A stretch of 64,000 nucleotides of DNA from Chloroflexota bacterium (GTDB taxonomy: Bacteria > Chloroflexota > Limnocylindria > Limnocylindrales > CSP1-4), in NCBI GenBank assembly GCA_021802825.1, contig JAJZRG010000014.1, forward strand, positions 1-64,000. The letters run 5' to 3'. Within the stretch, counting starts at the first letter, position 1. Every line of letters begins with the position of its first letter. This document shows, in pieces, positions 34,668-44,000 of this stretch. The notes under the pieces were generated by a model. The model was not told the origin of the DNA. It was given only the letters and a program-made list of their open reading frames with translations, and did no database searches. Position numbers and translations under genes: made by a program.

Positions 34668-35758
34668 CGGGCCACCGGGGTCGCGACCTCGCGGACCGAC
34701 CGCACGATCGTGGCGAGGTCGTCCTGCGAGAGCTTGGGGTGGACCGGGATCGCGAGCACCTCGTCCGAGAGCTGGTCGGTGACCGGGAGGTGGAGGTCGG
34801 CCGCACCGGGCACGAACGCCTGGAGGTACGCCTGTTTGTGGATCGGCACCGGGTAGTAGATCAGCGTGCCCACGCCGCGCTCGGTCAGGCCCTCGATGAC
34901 CCGCTGCCGCTCGCCCGGGAAGCGCATCACGTACTGGTGCCACACGTGCTCGCGACCCTCGGGGACGGTGGGCGTGAGGTAGTCGCCGGAGAGCTCGCGA
35001 GTGAGGTAGGCCGCGTTGCGCCGACGCTGCTCGGTCCGCGCGTCCAGGCCCCCCAGCTGCGCCAGGCCGATGGCCGCCGCGATGTCGCCGGGCTTGTAGT
35101 TGGTGCCCAGGCTCTCGTGGTAGTAGCGGACGCGCATGCCGTGGTTGCGGATCAGCCGGAGCCGGTCGGCGACGTCGTCGTCGTCGGTCGTGGCGAAGCC
35201 GCCCTCGCCGGTCATCAGGTTCTTCGTGGCGTAGAGGCTGAACATGGCGGGGCCGAACTGGCCGGCCCGGCGGCCGCGGTATGTCGCCCCGTGGGCCTGC
35301 GCCGCGTCTTCGATGACCACGAGGTTGTGGCGCCCGGCGATGTCCTCGAGCGGGGCCATGTCGGCCATCAGCCCGTAGAGGTGGACCGGCATGATCGCCT
35401 TGGTCCGGGGCGTGATCGCGGCCTCGACCTGGGCTGCGTCCATGCAGAAGTCGTCCGCGCAGATGTCCACGAACACCGGGCGGGCGCCGGCGCGGAGGAT
35501 GACCGACACCGTCGCGTTGAAGGAGAACGAGACCGTGATGACCTCGTCGCCCTCGCCGATTCCCAGCGCGTGGAGCACCGCCTCCTGGGCCACGGTCCCG
35601 TTGGACATCAGGACCGCGTGCTTGACGCCGCAGTACGCGGCCCACGCCTCCTCGAACGCCTTGGTCTTGGGACCCATCGCGAGCATGCCCGAGCGGAGCA
35701 CCTCGAGGACGGCCTCCTCCTCGGCGGGACCTATGTCGGGCTTGGAGATCGGGATCAT
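34664..35758 (-). CDS. DegT/DnrJ/EryC1 sugar aminotransferase (WbpE-like)
   Basis: This 364-residue PLP enzyme has IPISKPDIGPAEEEAVLEVLRSG, KHAVLMSNGTVAQEAVLHALGIG, GDEVITVSFSFNATVSVILRAG, VIEDAAQAHGATYRGRRAG and the PLP lysine K179 in SLYATKNLMTGEGGF. It ends with the family's IPVHPKLSQDDLATIV. It should transfer an amino group from glutamate to the C3 ketone of the UDP-sugar made by the WbpB-like enzyme. ATG 35758 is chosen because the family starts with MIPxxKP. It is 13 bases downstream of the acetyltransferase gene. Confidence 0.94.
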   Translation of the reverse strand: MIPISKPDIGPAEEEAVLEVLRSGMLAMGPKTKAFEEAWAAYCGVKHAVLMSNGTVAQEAVLHALGIGEGDEVITVSFSFNATVSVILRAGARPVFVDICADDFCMDAAQVEAAITPRTKAIMPVHLYGLMADMAPLEDIAGRHNLVVIEDAAQAHGATYRGRRAGQFGPAMFSLYATKNLMTGEGGFATTDDDDVADRLRLIRNHGMRVRYYHESLGTNYKPGDIAAAIGLAQLGGLDARTEQRRRNAAYLTRELSGDYLTPTVPEGREHVWHQYVMRFPGERQRVIEGLTERGVGTLIYYPVPIHKQAYLQAFVPGAADLHLPVTDQLSDEVLAIPVHPKLSQDDLATIVRSVREVATPVAR

Positions 35759-35771
35759 CTTCGCTCCCCGC

Positions 35772-36395
35772 TCAGGCGGCGACGCAGGCGTCGCCCGTGA
35801 TGGTGTAGGTGGACCGGCAGCGGGGACACACGGCCGCGCCTTCGTAGTTGCCGCGGACCGTCGCCCCCGCGGCATCAACCAGCCGCTGGCCGCAGCCGCA
35901 CACCCAGCCGATCCGGCGAGCGGGGCTGCCGGCGACGAGCGCGTGATCCGGCACGGTCCGCGTCACGACCGACCCGGCGCCGACGGTGGCGAACCGGCCC
36001 ACGTCCACGCCCGCCACGACGACGGCGCCAGCGCCGATCGAGCAGCCGGCGCGCAAGGTGATCGGCGAGACCTCCCAGTCGTCCGCGCGCGCCAGCTCGC
36101 CGTCCGCGGTGATGGCCCGCGGGTAGCGATCGTTGGTGAGGATCGCGTTGGGGCCGATGAACACGCCGTCCTCGACCGTGACGCCGTGGTAGACGAGCGC
36201 GAGGTTCTGGACCTTGACGCGATTGCCGAGGGTCACGCCCTCGTCGATGAACGCATCGCGGCCGATGATGCACTCGGCACCGATCCTGGCCCCGATCCGC
36301 ACCTGTGCTCGGTGCCAGATGCTGCTCCCGGGCCCGACCGAGACGTCCGCCTCGAGGTCGGCGGTCGGGTGGATCCGGGCGGTCGGGTGGATCAA
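35772..36395 (-). CDS. Left-handed beta-helix N-acetyltransferase (WbpD-like) with zinc ribbon
   Basis: This 207-residue protein starts IHPTARIHPTADLEADVSVG and has hexapeptide repeats throughout (VGPGSSIWHRAQVRIGARIG, AFIDEGVTLGNRVKVQNLA, VFIGPNAILTNDRYPRA, IGAGAVVVAGVDVG, VGAGSVVTRTVPDHALVAGSPARRIGWV). This is the WbpD/WlbB type, which acetylates the 3-amino group using acetyl-CoA. The C-terminal 45 residues carry two Cys pairs (CGCGQRL and CPRCRST) forming a zinc-ribbon-like tail common in this subfamily. TTG 36395 (GGAG ten bases upstream) is chosen, because no better start fits. First gene of the wbp-like operon. Confidence 0.88.
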   Translation of the reverse strand: MIHPTARIHPTADLEADVSVGPGSSIWHRAQVRIGARIGAECIIGRDAFIDEGVTLGNRVKVQNLALVYHGVTVEDGVFIGPNAILTNDRYPRAITADGELARADDWEVSPITLRAGCSIGAGAVVVAGVDVGRFATVGAGSVVTRTVPDHALVAGSPARRIGWVCGCGQRLVDAAGATVRGNYEGAAVCPRCRSTYTITGDACVAA

Positions 36396-36491
36396 GGCGG
36401 GCTCGCTCCGTGCGTGACTGGGCGTCGTGCGACCGAAGCTGGGCGCGGCGACGGGCGCGACCAGCGAGTGGCCGGTCTCGCGACCGGAGCC

Positions 36492-36497
36492 AGTATA
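36492..36497 (-). promoter_or_regulatory. Candidate promoter of the wbp-like operon (TATACT)
   Basis: Leftward TATACT gives a predicted start near 36485 and a 90-base leader before the TTG at 36395. No TTGACA-type -35 is visible 17 bases upstream. Confidence 0.45.
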
Positions 36498-36552
36498 CCG
36501 ACCGGTTCTCGGCCATCCCCGGGAGGCTGATCGCGGCGCGGCGCGCCCGGGC

Positions 36553-37245
36553 TCAGCGGCGACGCAGGGCTCGGGCGACGGTGGCCACGATCCCAAGGCC
36601 CATGCCGAACGCGAGGCCGCCCCGCCAGTCGAGCAGCGTCCGGACCTCGCCATCCACCTTGGCCGCCAGCACCACGAGCGCCGCGCTCGGCCGGGTCAGC
36701 GTCACCTTGCCAGCGATCAGCGTCCGGACGAAACCCTGGTCGATGGTGGCCTCGCGGGCAATGACAGTGCCCACGATGCCCTGCGTCACGCGCAGCTCGC
36801 CGGCCGCGGCGGCACCAACGCTGCCCCAGTCAACGTTGAGCACGTCGGCACGCCCGGCGCCGATCCCGCCGAACTGGACGAAGACGTCCTCCGCGTCGAG
36901 CCGTCCGATGCCGCCCATGCGGACCTCGACCTTCGATGCCGTCGCCGCGCCGATGCCGCCGCGCTCCAAGCGGAGGTTGGAGACGGCGACGCGCTCGATC
37001 CCCTGCCGGCTCCGGGTCTCGACGAGCGCTGTCGATGGGACGGCCGGGTCGGTGGACGGGGAGGCGCCGGGCTCGCCCGTGTCCTCGGTCGATCGGAGGG
37101 CCTGTCTCGCCGCGGCCTCTGCCCTGGCCTCGGCTTCGGCGGCCGTGTCGGCCGCGGCCAGGGCAGCATGGTCAAGCGGCGCGGGGCTTTCGTGGGCACC
37201 GGCGTCCCGCGAGCTCGCGGGATCGGGAGTGTTCGGCTCGGTCAT
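36553..37245 (-). CDS. Repeat-solenoid membrane-anchored protein
   Basis: The 230-residue protein has an acidic, Ala-rich N-terminal half (1-95), then five to seven repeats of about 15-17 residues with the pattern GGIGxAxAxxVxV: NLRLERGGIGAATASKVEVR, MGGIGRLDAEDVFVQFGGIG, AGRADVLNVDWGSVGAAAAG, ELRVTQGIVGTVIAREATID, QGFVRTLIAGKVTLTR. A C-terminal helix (GGLAFGMGLGIVATVARALRRR) ends it. The periodicity suggests a right-handed beta-helix or bactofilin-like polymer-forming coil anchored at the membrane. I recognise no named family. ATG 37245 follows GAGG by six bases. It sits between the wbp-like operon and DUF3048. Confidence 0.72.
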   Translation of the reverse strand: MTEPNTPDPASSRDAGAHESPAPLDHAALAAADTAAEAEARAEAAARQALRSTEDTGEPGASPSTDPAVPSTALVETRSRQGIERVAVSNLRLERGGIGAATASKVEVRMGGIGRLDAEDVFVQFGGIGAGRADVLNVDWGSVGAAAAGELRVTQGIVGTVIAREATIDQGFVRTLIAGKVTLTRPSAALVVLAAKVDGEVRTLLDWRGGLAFGMGLGIVATVARALRRR

Positions 37246-37359
37246 CTGGGGCCTCACTTCGTGCATTCGGGGCACAGCGTACGACGCCGCCCCGTCGCGG
37301 CCAACGTCCGAGCCTCGCCCTCCTGCGTGGCAGGTCCTCAAGGCGGGCGCGTTAACGGC

Positions 37360-37365
37360 TATAGT
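37360..37365 (+). promoter_or_regulatory. -10 hexamer TATAGT before the DUF3048 gene
   Basis: TATAGT predicts a start near 37372, about 40 bases before the mini-ORF at 37413. No strong -35 is seen. Confidence 0.45.
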
Positions 37366-37412
37366 CCGCGCGGGCTCGGCGGCACGCCGCACGCCACGAA
37401 GGGGAGATCCGA

Positions 37413-37454
37413 ATGTCTGCTCAAGGTCAGGCCGCCGGAGGGCCGGCCTGTTGA
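37413..37454 (+). CDS. 13-residue leader ORF overlapping the DUF3048 start
   Basis: ATG 37413 is preceded by a good ribosome-binding site (GGGGAG, six bases) and encodes MSAQGQAAGGPAC. Its TGA overlaps the TTG at 37451 (TTGA). It may be a translated leader that couples ribosomes onto the TTG start, or the true N-terminus of the DUF3048 protein interrupted by a frameshift. The two cannot be told apart from one sequence. Confidence 0.4.
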   Translation: MSAQGQAAGGPAC

Positions 37455-38731
37455 GGCGCGCTGCTGCTGTGGCCCTCGTCGTCTTCGCGCTCGCTGGCGG
37501 CGTCGGCATCGGCATCGTCGCCGGGCGCACGATCATGGGCACACCCGCCCCCTCGTCGGGCATCGCGCAGACAAGCCCGCCGGCCGGCGCGAGCAGTGCT
37601 GCGCCGAGCGTCACCCCCTCGGATTCGGGCGTCACCCCCTCGGATTCGGGCGTCGCCCCCTCCGACTCGGCCTCGCCCCAACCCACCGCGACGCCCGTCC
37701 CCACGCCCGTCCTCGTCCCCGACCCGCTCGACGGCGTGCTCGTGGCGCCGGCCGTGGCCCAGCGCCATGTCGTGGCGGTCATGATCGACGACCAGCAGGA
37801 CGCACGGCCCCAGTCCGGCCTGTCGGCGGCGAGCCAGGTCTGGCAGGCCCCCGCCGAAGGTGGCATCCCGCGTTACGTCGCGCTGTTCTCCGAGGGCATG
37901 CCGCCTGCCGTGGGACCGATCCGGAGCTCGCGGCTGTACTTCATCGCCTGGGCCGCCGAATGGAATGCGGTGTACATGCACGTTGGGGGCTCGCCGCAGG
38001 CCCTGGCGCTGCTCCGCAGCTCGCAGGGTCGGGGCAAGGTCGTCTGGAACGCCGACGAGATCAGCCTGGGCGACGTCTACATGTGGCGGGTCAAGACGCG
38101 CGACCCGCCGCACAACGTGTACTCCAACTTCAAGTCCATGCAGCTCCTGGTCAAGGCACTGCACGCGCCGGTCAGCGTCAACTACAAGGCGCACTGGCAG
38201 TTCGCTCCCGATGCACCGCTGGAGCAGCGACCGGCCAGCGGCTCGATCCGCGTCCCCTACCTCGCCAACGTGATCAGCTACGCCTACCAGGCGTCCAGCA
38301 ACACGTACCTTCGGTCGGTTACCGCCGAGGGCAAGCAGGTGGACGCGGCGACGAAGACGCGGATCGCCCCCAAGAACGTCGTCGTGATCTTCATGAGTTT
38401 CGCGCCCCTCAACGACGCGAAGCACCGGCTCGAGGCACAGTTCACCGGCAGTGGCACGGCGTGGGTGTTCACCAACGGGACCCTCGTCAAGGGCACCTGG
38501 AAGAAGGCGTCGATGACCGCGCCGACGCTCCTGTTCGGCCCGGGCGGCGGGCCTGTGACGCTCACGGTGGGCCAGACGTTCGTGCAGGTCGTCGATCTCG
38601 GGACCAACGTGACATACAAAGTGGGCAGGGTTCCCGCAGCGACCGCCCCGAGCCCGTCGCCGAGCCCGTCGCCCGTCGGGGACGTGCCCACGCCGCCCAC
38701 GCTCGTCGCGGACCGGCGACTGGTCCTCTAG
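37451..38731 (+). CDS. DUF3048 domain-containing exported protein
   Basis: This 426-residue protein has an N-terminal transmembrane or signal segment (LRRAAAVALVVFALAGGVGIGIVAG), a Ser/Pro/Thr-rich stalk with three 7-residue repeats (PSDSGVT type, about 37610-37675), then the two DUF3048 halves. These show VVAVMIDDQQDARPQSGLSAASQVWQAPAEGGIPRYVALF, GPIRSSRLYFIAWAAEWNAVYMHVGGSPQAL, VVWNADEISLGDVYMWR and, near the end, GTAWVFTNGTLVKGTWKKAS. DUF3048 (YerB-like) proteins are envelope lipoproteins of unknown activity. TTG 37451 is the only sensible start in frame; it overlaps a leader mini-ORF. Confidence 0.85.
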   Translation: MRRAAAVALVVFALAGGVGIGIVAGRTIMGTPAPSSGIAQTSPPAGASSAAPSVTPSDSGVTPSDSGVAPSDSASPQPTATPVPTPVLVPDPLDGVLVAPAVAQRHVVAVMIDDQQDARPQSGLSAASQVWQAPAEGGIPRYVALFSEGMPPAVGPIRSSRLYFIAWAAEWNAVYMHVGGSPQALALLRSSQGRGKVVWNADEISLGDVYMWRVKTRDPPHNVYSNFKSMQLLVKALHAPVSVNYKAHWQFAPDAPLEQRPASGSIRVPYLANVISYAYQASSNTYLRSVTAEGKQVDAATKTRIAPKNVVVIFMSFAPLNDAKHRLEAQFTGSGTAWVFTNGTLVKGTWKKASMTAPTLLFGPGGGPVTLTVGQTFVQVVDLGTNVTYKVGRVPAATAPSPSPSPSPVGDVPTPPTLVADRRLVL

Positions 38732-38770
38732 CCGACCGCGGTAACGGCGCGGGCTCCCGGGGTTCCGGGC

Positions 38771-40087
38771 CTAGAGCATCGGCGCGTGGCGCGCGGCCTC
38801 GGCCCAGATTGCACGCGTCTCGCGCGCCACGTCGGCCCAGGTCCGCGACGCTGCGGGGCGCTCTGACGTCGCCGCCCGGAGGCCGGCCAGCAGCCGATCG
38901 TCAGACCAGGCCGCGCGCAGGGCCACGGCCAGACGACGCGCGTCGCCAGGCTCCACCACGATGCCAGCGGGGCCGATGATCTCGGGCAGGGCGCCCACGT
39001 TGCTCGCCACCACCGGCACGCCCGCGGCCAGCGCCTCCATCGCAGACGTCCCCGCGGCGTCGGAGACGACGGGCTGGACGAGGAACCGGGCGCCCGCCAC
39101 CAGCGCCGCGAGCCGAGCGTCGTCGAGCCCCTGCGCGTACACCAGCGACTCGCCCACGCCCGCCCGCGAGGCCGCCCGCGAGATCTCGGCGCGGTCGTCG
39201 GGCGAGGCGCCAACCACGGCAATCCTCGGCGGCCAGGCGTCGGCCGGCACGCCGGACGGTGACGGCTCAGCCGCCAGCGCGGCGAGGGCGTCGAGCAGCG
39301 TGTCGAGATCGTGGCGCGCGTCGAACCGGCCCTCGTACACGGCATAGCGCTCTGCCAGGCCCAGCCGGTCGCGCTCGGCGGGAGCACTGGCCGCGGCGGA
39401 GGGCCGGAACGACGAGCGCGGCGCTAGCGCCACGATGCGAAGGGCGGCCTGGCGCACGTGCAGCAACCGACGCGCGTCGGCGCCGGCCGACCGGCTCGGG
39501 ACGATCACGGCCGCCGCATCCTTCAGCAGTCGCGCCCGGAGCCGCTGGCCGAACTTGGCCGCGCGGCCCTTCTGCCAGGCGTCAGGCAGCTGCCACGGCG
39601 CGAGGTCGAGCAGCGAGGCGACGACCGGGATCCCCGACGCGATGGGCAGGGCGCCAGCCGCCGCGTGGTACACGGACCCGGCGGCGCCTCCGCGCTCCGC
39701 CCGCCAGCCCGAGCCGATCGACGCCCCGCGCAGCAGGAACGGGTCCACGGTGAGCGCGCCGGAGCGGAGCAGCCGCGTCGGTGGCAGCAGGCGGCGGCCG
39801 ATGACCTGGAGGTTCGACCACTGTGCCGTCGGGTCGTCGAGGTCGAGCGCCAACAGGAACGCGAAGGACTCGCCCTCGCGCGGGTCGGCGTCGAGCGCGG
39901 ACAGGAGCTGCTCGAGGTACTCGGCGGTGAGCGGCGCGCGGTGGGGCGCCTGAAGCGGCCGCAGGTCCATGACGATCCGCACGCCTGCCGGCGCCACGAT
40001 GGGCTGGCGGTCATCGCCCGAACCTGGGCGCCAGCCGTCCCTCTGCGGCGTCATCGCATCAGGGACGCGGGCCGGGACCCGGGTCAC
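38771..40087 (-). CDS. Glycosyltransferase GT4-type
   Basis: This 438-residue GT-B protein has IVMDLRPLQAPHRAPLTAEYLEQLLSALD, which resembles the N-terminus of mannosyltransferases of the WbdA/MtfA kind. It also has GIPVVASLLDLAPWQLPDAWQ, LKDAAAVIVPSRSAGADARRLL, YAVYEGRFDARHDLDTLLDAL and LVQPVVSDAAGTSAMEALAAGVPVVASNVGALPEII. The usual E-x7-E pair is partly altered: SDAAGTSAMEALAAG keeps the second glutamate only. GTG 40087 overlaps the stop of the upstream gene (GTGA). It probably acts with the polyprenyl-phosphate sugar synthase made from the same mRNA. Confidence 0.85.
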   Translation of the reverse strand: MTRVPARVPDAMTPQRDGWRPGSGDDRQPIVAPAGVRIVMDLRPLQAPHRAPLTAEYLEQLLSALDADPREGESFAFLLALDLDDPTAQWSNLQVIGRRLLPPTRLLRSGALTVDPFLLRGASIGSGWRAERGGAAGSVYHAAAGALPIASGIPVVASLLDLAPWQLPDAWQKGRAAKFGQRLRARLLKDAAAVIVPSRSAGADARRLLHVRQAALRIVALAPRSSFRPSAAASAPAERDRLGLAERYAVYEGRFDARHDLDTLLDALAALAAEPSPSGVPADAWPPRIAVVGASPDDRAEISRAASRAGVGESLVYAQGLDDARLAALVAGARFLVQPVVSDAAGTSAMEALAAGVPVVASNVGALPEIIGPAGIVVEPGDARRLAVALRAAWSDDRLLAGLRAATSERPAASRTWADVARETRAIWAEAARHAPML

Positions 40088-40986
40088 GATCGAGATGGCC
40101 GCTTCGGGCCACGGCCGCGGAGCTCGTCCCAGCGCAGGCTCAGCACCACGAAAAACGCCTCGACAATAATCCGCCGGCTCATCTTCGACTGTCCCGCAAG
40201 CCGATCCCGGAACAGGATGGGCACCTCGACCACACGGGCGCCAAGACGGCTCGCGCGATACGTCATCTCGATCTGGAACACGTAGCCGCCGGCGCGGACG
40301 CCATCGGCCGGGACCGACGCGAGCGTCGCCGAGCGCCACGCCTTGAACCCGCCCGTGAGGTCGTTGGGCGCCAGACCCAGCATCGACCGCGCGAACAGCG
40401 ATCCGCAGCGCGAGATGAGCTTGCGCAGCAGGCCCCAGTCGGTCGTGCCGCCCCCGGCTACGTAGCGCGAGCCGATGACCAGGTCGGCGCGACCCTCAAG
40501 CAGGGGCCGGACCAGCGACGGCAGCGCCGCCGGATCGTGCGACCAGTCCGCGTCCATCTGGACGACGACCTTCGCGCCGCCCGTGAGTGCGACGCCAAAC
40601 CCGTCGAGGTACGCGCGGCCGAGACCCTGCTTCGCCTTGCGGTGCCGGACCTGTACCAGCGGGTTCTCCGCGGCCAGCCGATCGGCGAACTCGCCGGTGC
40701 CATCGGGCGACCCGTCGTCCACCACGAGGAGCGTGGCGCCCGGGAGGGCCGTCAGGATGGCCGCCGAGATCGCCTCGATGTTGGCCACCTCGTTGTAGGT
40801 GGGCAGGACGACCCACGTGCCGGCGTATCCGGGCGCCACAGCCGAAGCCGCAGACACAGCGGGAGCGGCCTCGGCGGCTGCCGGGGCTATCTCGGCCTGA
40901 TCGTCGTCAGCGGCCTGGTCGTCGTCAGCGGCCTGGGAGCGCGGCCCTTGGCTCTCGGGAAGACGCTGCTCGGACAGAGTGCTCAC
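40084..40986 (-). CDS. Polyprenyl-phosphate sugar synthase (DPM1-like GT2)
   Basis: This 300-residue GT2 enzyme has VVLPTYNEVANIEAISAAIL, TLLVVDDGSPDGTGEFADRL, KQGLGRAYLDGFGVAL, the DxD-type VVQMDADWSHDP, and DLTGGFKAWRSATLASV, all hallmarks of polyprenol-monophosphomannose synthases. It moves mannose or another hexose from its nucleotide sugar to a lipid phosphate at the cytosolic face. It lacks the C-terminal membrane helices of bifunctional forms. An acidic N-terminal tail (about 1-50) with a short repeat AADDDQ precedes the domain. GTG 40986 lies seven bases after TACACT, so the mRNA is probably leaderless. Confidence 0.9.
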   Translation of the reverse strand: MSTLSEQRLPESQGPRSQAADDDQAADDDQAEIAPAAAEAAPAVSAASAVAPGYAGTWVVLPTYNEVANIEAISAAILTALPGATLLVVDDGSPDGTGEFADRLAAENPLVQVRHRKAKQGLGRAYLDGFGVALTGGAKVVVQMDADWSHDPAALPSLVRPLLEGRADLVIGSRYVAGGGTTDWGLLRKLISRCGSLFARSMLGLAPNDLTGGFKAWRSATLASVPADGVRAGGYVFQIEMTYRASRLGARVVEVPILFRDRLAGQSKMSRRIIVEAFFVVLSLRWDELRGRGPKRPSRS

Positions 40987-40993
40987 GCCGGGC

Positions 40994-40999
40994 AGTGTA
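40994..40999 (-). promoter_or_regulatory. -10 hexamer TACACT, leaderless start
   Basis: Leftward TACACT, exactly seven bases, then GTG 40986. No ribosome-binding site intervenes. Confidence 0.6.
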
Positions 41000-41014
41000 C
41001 GGGTCAGGCGACGA

Positions 41015-44000
41015 TCACGAACCGATGGCGAGGGCGTAGACCGTCGCATTCAGGTGACCGCCAGTGTCGGTCGCGGCAATCCGGACGCTGGCCGCCCCGG
41101 CCGATCCCGCCCGCACCGTGAACCGGGCCACGTACCTGCCGTTCGCGAGCTTCGTGGCCGAGATCGTGACCGCGCTCAGGCCGGGCTGCCGGAAGGTGAC
41201 CCGAGGCGTGTTGCGCAGCGGCTCCGCCGTGGCGAAGCTGACCGTGAGGATCTGGCCTGGCCTGACGCTCGAGGAGGAGAGCGAGCCCGGGAAGGCGCTG
41301 GCCCACACGGTCCGCCCCAGGACCTGCGTCCCGTACGGGGACACGACGGTGAGGCGGGCGACATAGGCGCCCTGGGGGACAAACGTGCCGCTCGCGAGCC
41401 TGCCGTTCCAGGCCCACGACCGCGTGCCCGCCGCCTGCGACTTGGCGGTCCAGACGGTGCGCACGAGGTTCCCGCTCGTGTCGAACAGAGCAAGGGTCGT
41501 GGTCGCGGTGCGGGTCAGCTTCCAGCTGATGATCGATGTCGGGGCCAGCCAATCGCCGTCCTGCGGGTAGAAGCTGCGCGACCAGCGGAGGAACCCCGAG
41601 GTGCGGTCAACCGTGACGTAGGTGCTGGCGACGGTGCGGTTGCCCGCCGTGTCGCGGACGTCGAGTTTGAAGGTGTAGCGTCCGTCGGTGACGCTCGAGC
41701 CGGACGAGCTGCGGCCGTTCCAGGTCACCCTCCCGCCCGCCGAGGCGCCGACCGTCCATCGCCGCACCAGCGTCGTGCCGCGCCACACCGAGGCCGTACC
41801 GCTGGTGGTCTCCGACGAGGCCCAGCGCAGGGACGCGGTGTCCGCCGCCCCGTCGCCGTTGGGCGAGAAGATGGCCGGCGCCGCGGTCGCGGTCACGGAC
41901 GCTCGCGTCGTGTCCACGCGAGCGGAGTACGTGCGGGCGGCGCAGTTGCCCGCGACGTCGCAGGCCGCCAGCGTCGTTGTGTACGTGCCGTCGGGCACAA
42001 CGGTCCCCGCGTCGTTCCGGCCGTTCCACGTGAAGGAGAGCGTGCCGCCGGAGCCGGTGACCGTGCGCACGGGCTGGGCGCCTGCCGGCGTGACGGGGGC
42101 GATCCGCAGCACCCAGCTCGTCGCCCCGGACGCCCGGAGCGCGTACGCGATCGTGTCCAGGATCCTGTCCCCGTTGGGCGAAATCAGGCCCGAGGAGGCA
42201 GACGCAGCCGACACCACTGGGGCGACCGTGTCCACAGTGACCGCGAAGGCCGCGATCTGCCCGGAAGTCACGGGCATCGCCGAGGGCGCGCGATAGGTCG
42301 TCGTCCCTGCCGTGCCCACGAGCTGGAGGAGATACATGCCATCAGCGACGCGCGTGCCGCCGACCTTGCCATCCCAGGCGAACGCGTGGGCGCCCGTCGT
42401 GAGGACCGGCACGCTGACCGATCCGACGAGCGTCCCGTCCGTGCGCAGGATCCGCAGCGACAGCGCACTCAGCGCGACCGTCGCGGTCCAGTTGACGGGC
42501 AGCTCGTCCCGCGAGCCGTCGCCGTTGGGCGAGAAGGTGCGCGCGGCCACGGCTGCCGCGCTGGTCCCGGCGACTCGGTCGGGGCCGAAGCCGAAGCCCG
42601 TCAGGCCGGCGTCCACCACCGTCGCGTTGGGCGCGTGGAAGGGCACCACGTTGGTCTCGGTGGAGGATCTGGCGGCGATCCAGACGCCGCGCTCCACAAA
42701 CGATGAGGGCGCCCACTCGCGGATGGGCTGCGTGACCTCGTACCAGGTGTAGCCGCCCGCCGCGACGGGGCCCGACGTCAGCGCCACGATCGTCCCTGCG
42801 GGCAGCGAGCCCAGCCGGGCGGCCGACGTGCTAGGCCCGGTGCGATAGGCAAGGCCGTTGAGGGTGACCCGGCCGAACCCTCCCACAGCGAGGCTGGCCG
42901 GCGCGGTCGCCGCTGTCGCGGTGACGTTCCAGGCGCCCACGTTGCCCTTGGCGTCGGTCGCGCGGACGCGGAAGGCGTAGGCGTGGCCGTCGGCGCCCAG
43001 CCAGACGTCGCTCGTCGCGGTCGTCCCGGTCAGCCAGGCTGTCCACGCGCCGCCATCGACCGACGCCTGCACGTCGTACGAGCGCACTGCGCTGATGTCG
43101 CTTGCGGACCACGCCACCACGATCCCCTCGTCAGGGTTCGTCGCGGGCAGGGTGCGAATGCCCGCCTGGGGCGCCGAGTGGTCCACGAGGAACGCGTCGG
43201 ACAGCGCGCGGGCCATGTCCTGGTAGCCGCCGTCGTAGCCCAGCGCCCACATCCCGGCGCCGCGGAGGCCGTAGTCGTTGACCAGCTGGTAACGGCGGCT
43301 GATCGACGCGGCGTCGTCGTACCAGAGCTGTCGCCAGCTGGTGACGCAGCCGTAGGTGGACGTGCAGTTCTGCCGCCGGTAGGCGATGTAGGGGCTCTGC
43401 TCGACGCTGTCCCACTGGCGGCCGTACTGGCTGACGAGGGCCGGGATGTTCTCGTAGTTGACGGTGGTGCTGTAGCCGTACTTGGCACCGCTCTGATTGG
43501 CGGCGCGCGGTGAACTCGATGTCGTGGACCAGGCGCGGCCGTACCAGGGCAGCCCCAGGATCAGGCGCGACGGGCTGATGCGCGCCGTGTACTGGCGCAC
43601 CGTGTCCGCGAGGTCGTAGGTCGGGCCGGATAGGGGGTCGATGGAGCCAGAGGTTGACGAGCTGGCGGTTCGGTAGTCGTAGCCCATGATGAACACGGCG
43701 TCCGCGGCGGCCGACCCCACCGAGGCCTCGAGCGGGTAGTTGCCGATGTATCCCGTGGTGTCGTACGTGATCTGGTAGCCGCTGCGGATGGCGTTGAGCT
43801 GCGAGCGCAACGTCCGCAGAAGGGCGACGAAATTGGCCTCCTGCCCCGACACGAGCGGCTCGAAATCGAGGTTGACGCCGTCGGCGCCACGGTCCCTGAC
43901 GGCGGCCGCGAGCTGGCGCGCGAGGTTGAGGCGGGCAGTCGAGCTGCTGAGCAGGGTCCGCTGGGTGTTCACGCCCCCTGACGACCAGGCGAACACGCTG

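Noticed and set aside
36305..38731. 808-codon rightward frame as one protein including the DUF3048 gene
   Set aside because: Only the part from 37451 onward looks like protein; the earlier part lies opposite the WbpD-like and repeat-solenoid genes and has Arg/Ser/Pro shadow composition.
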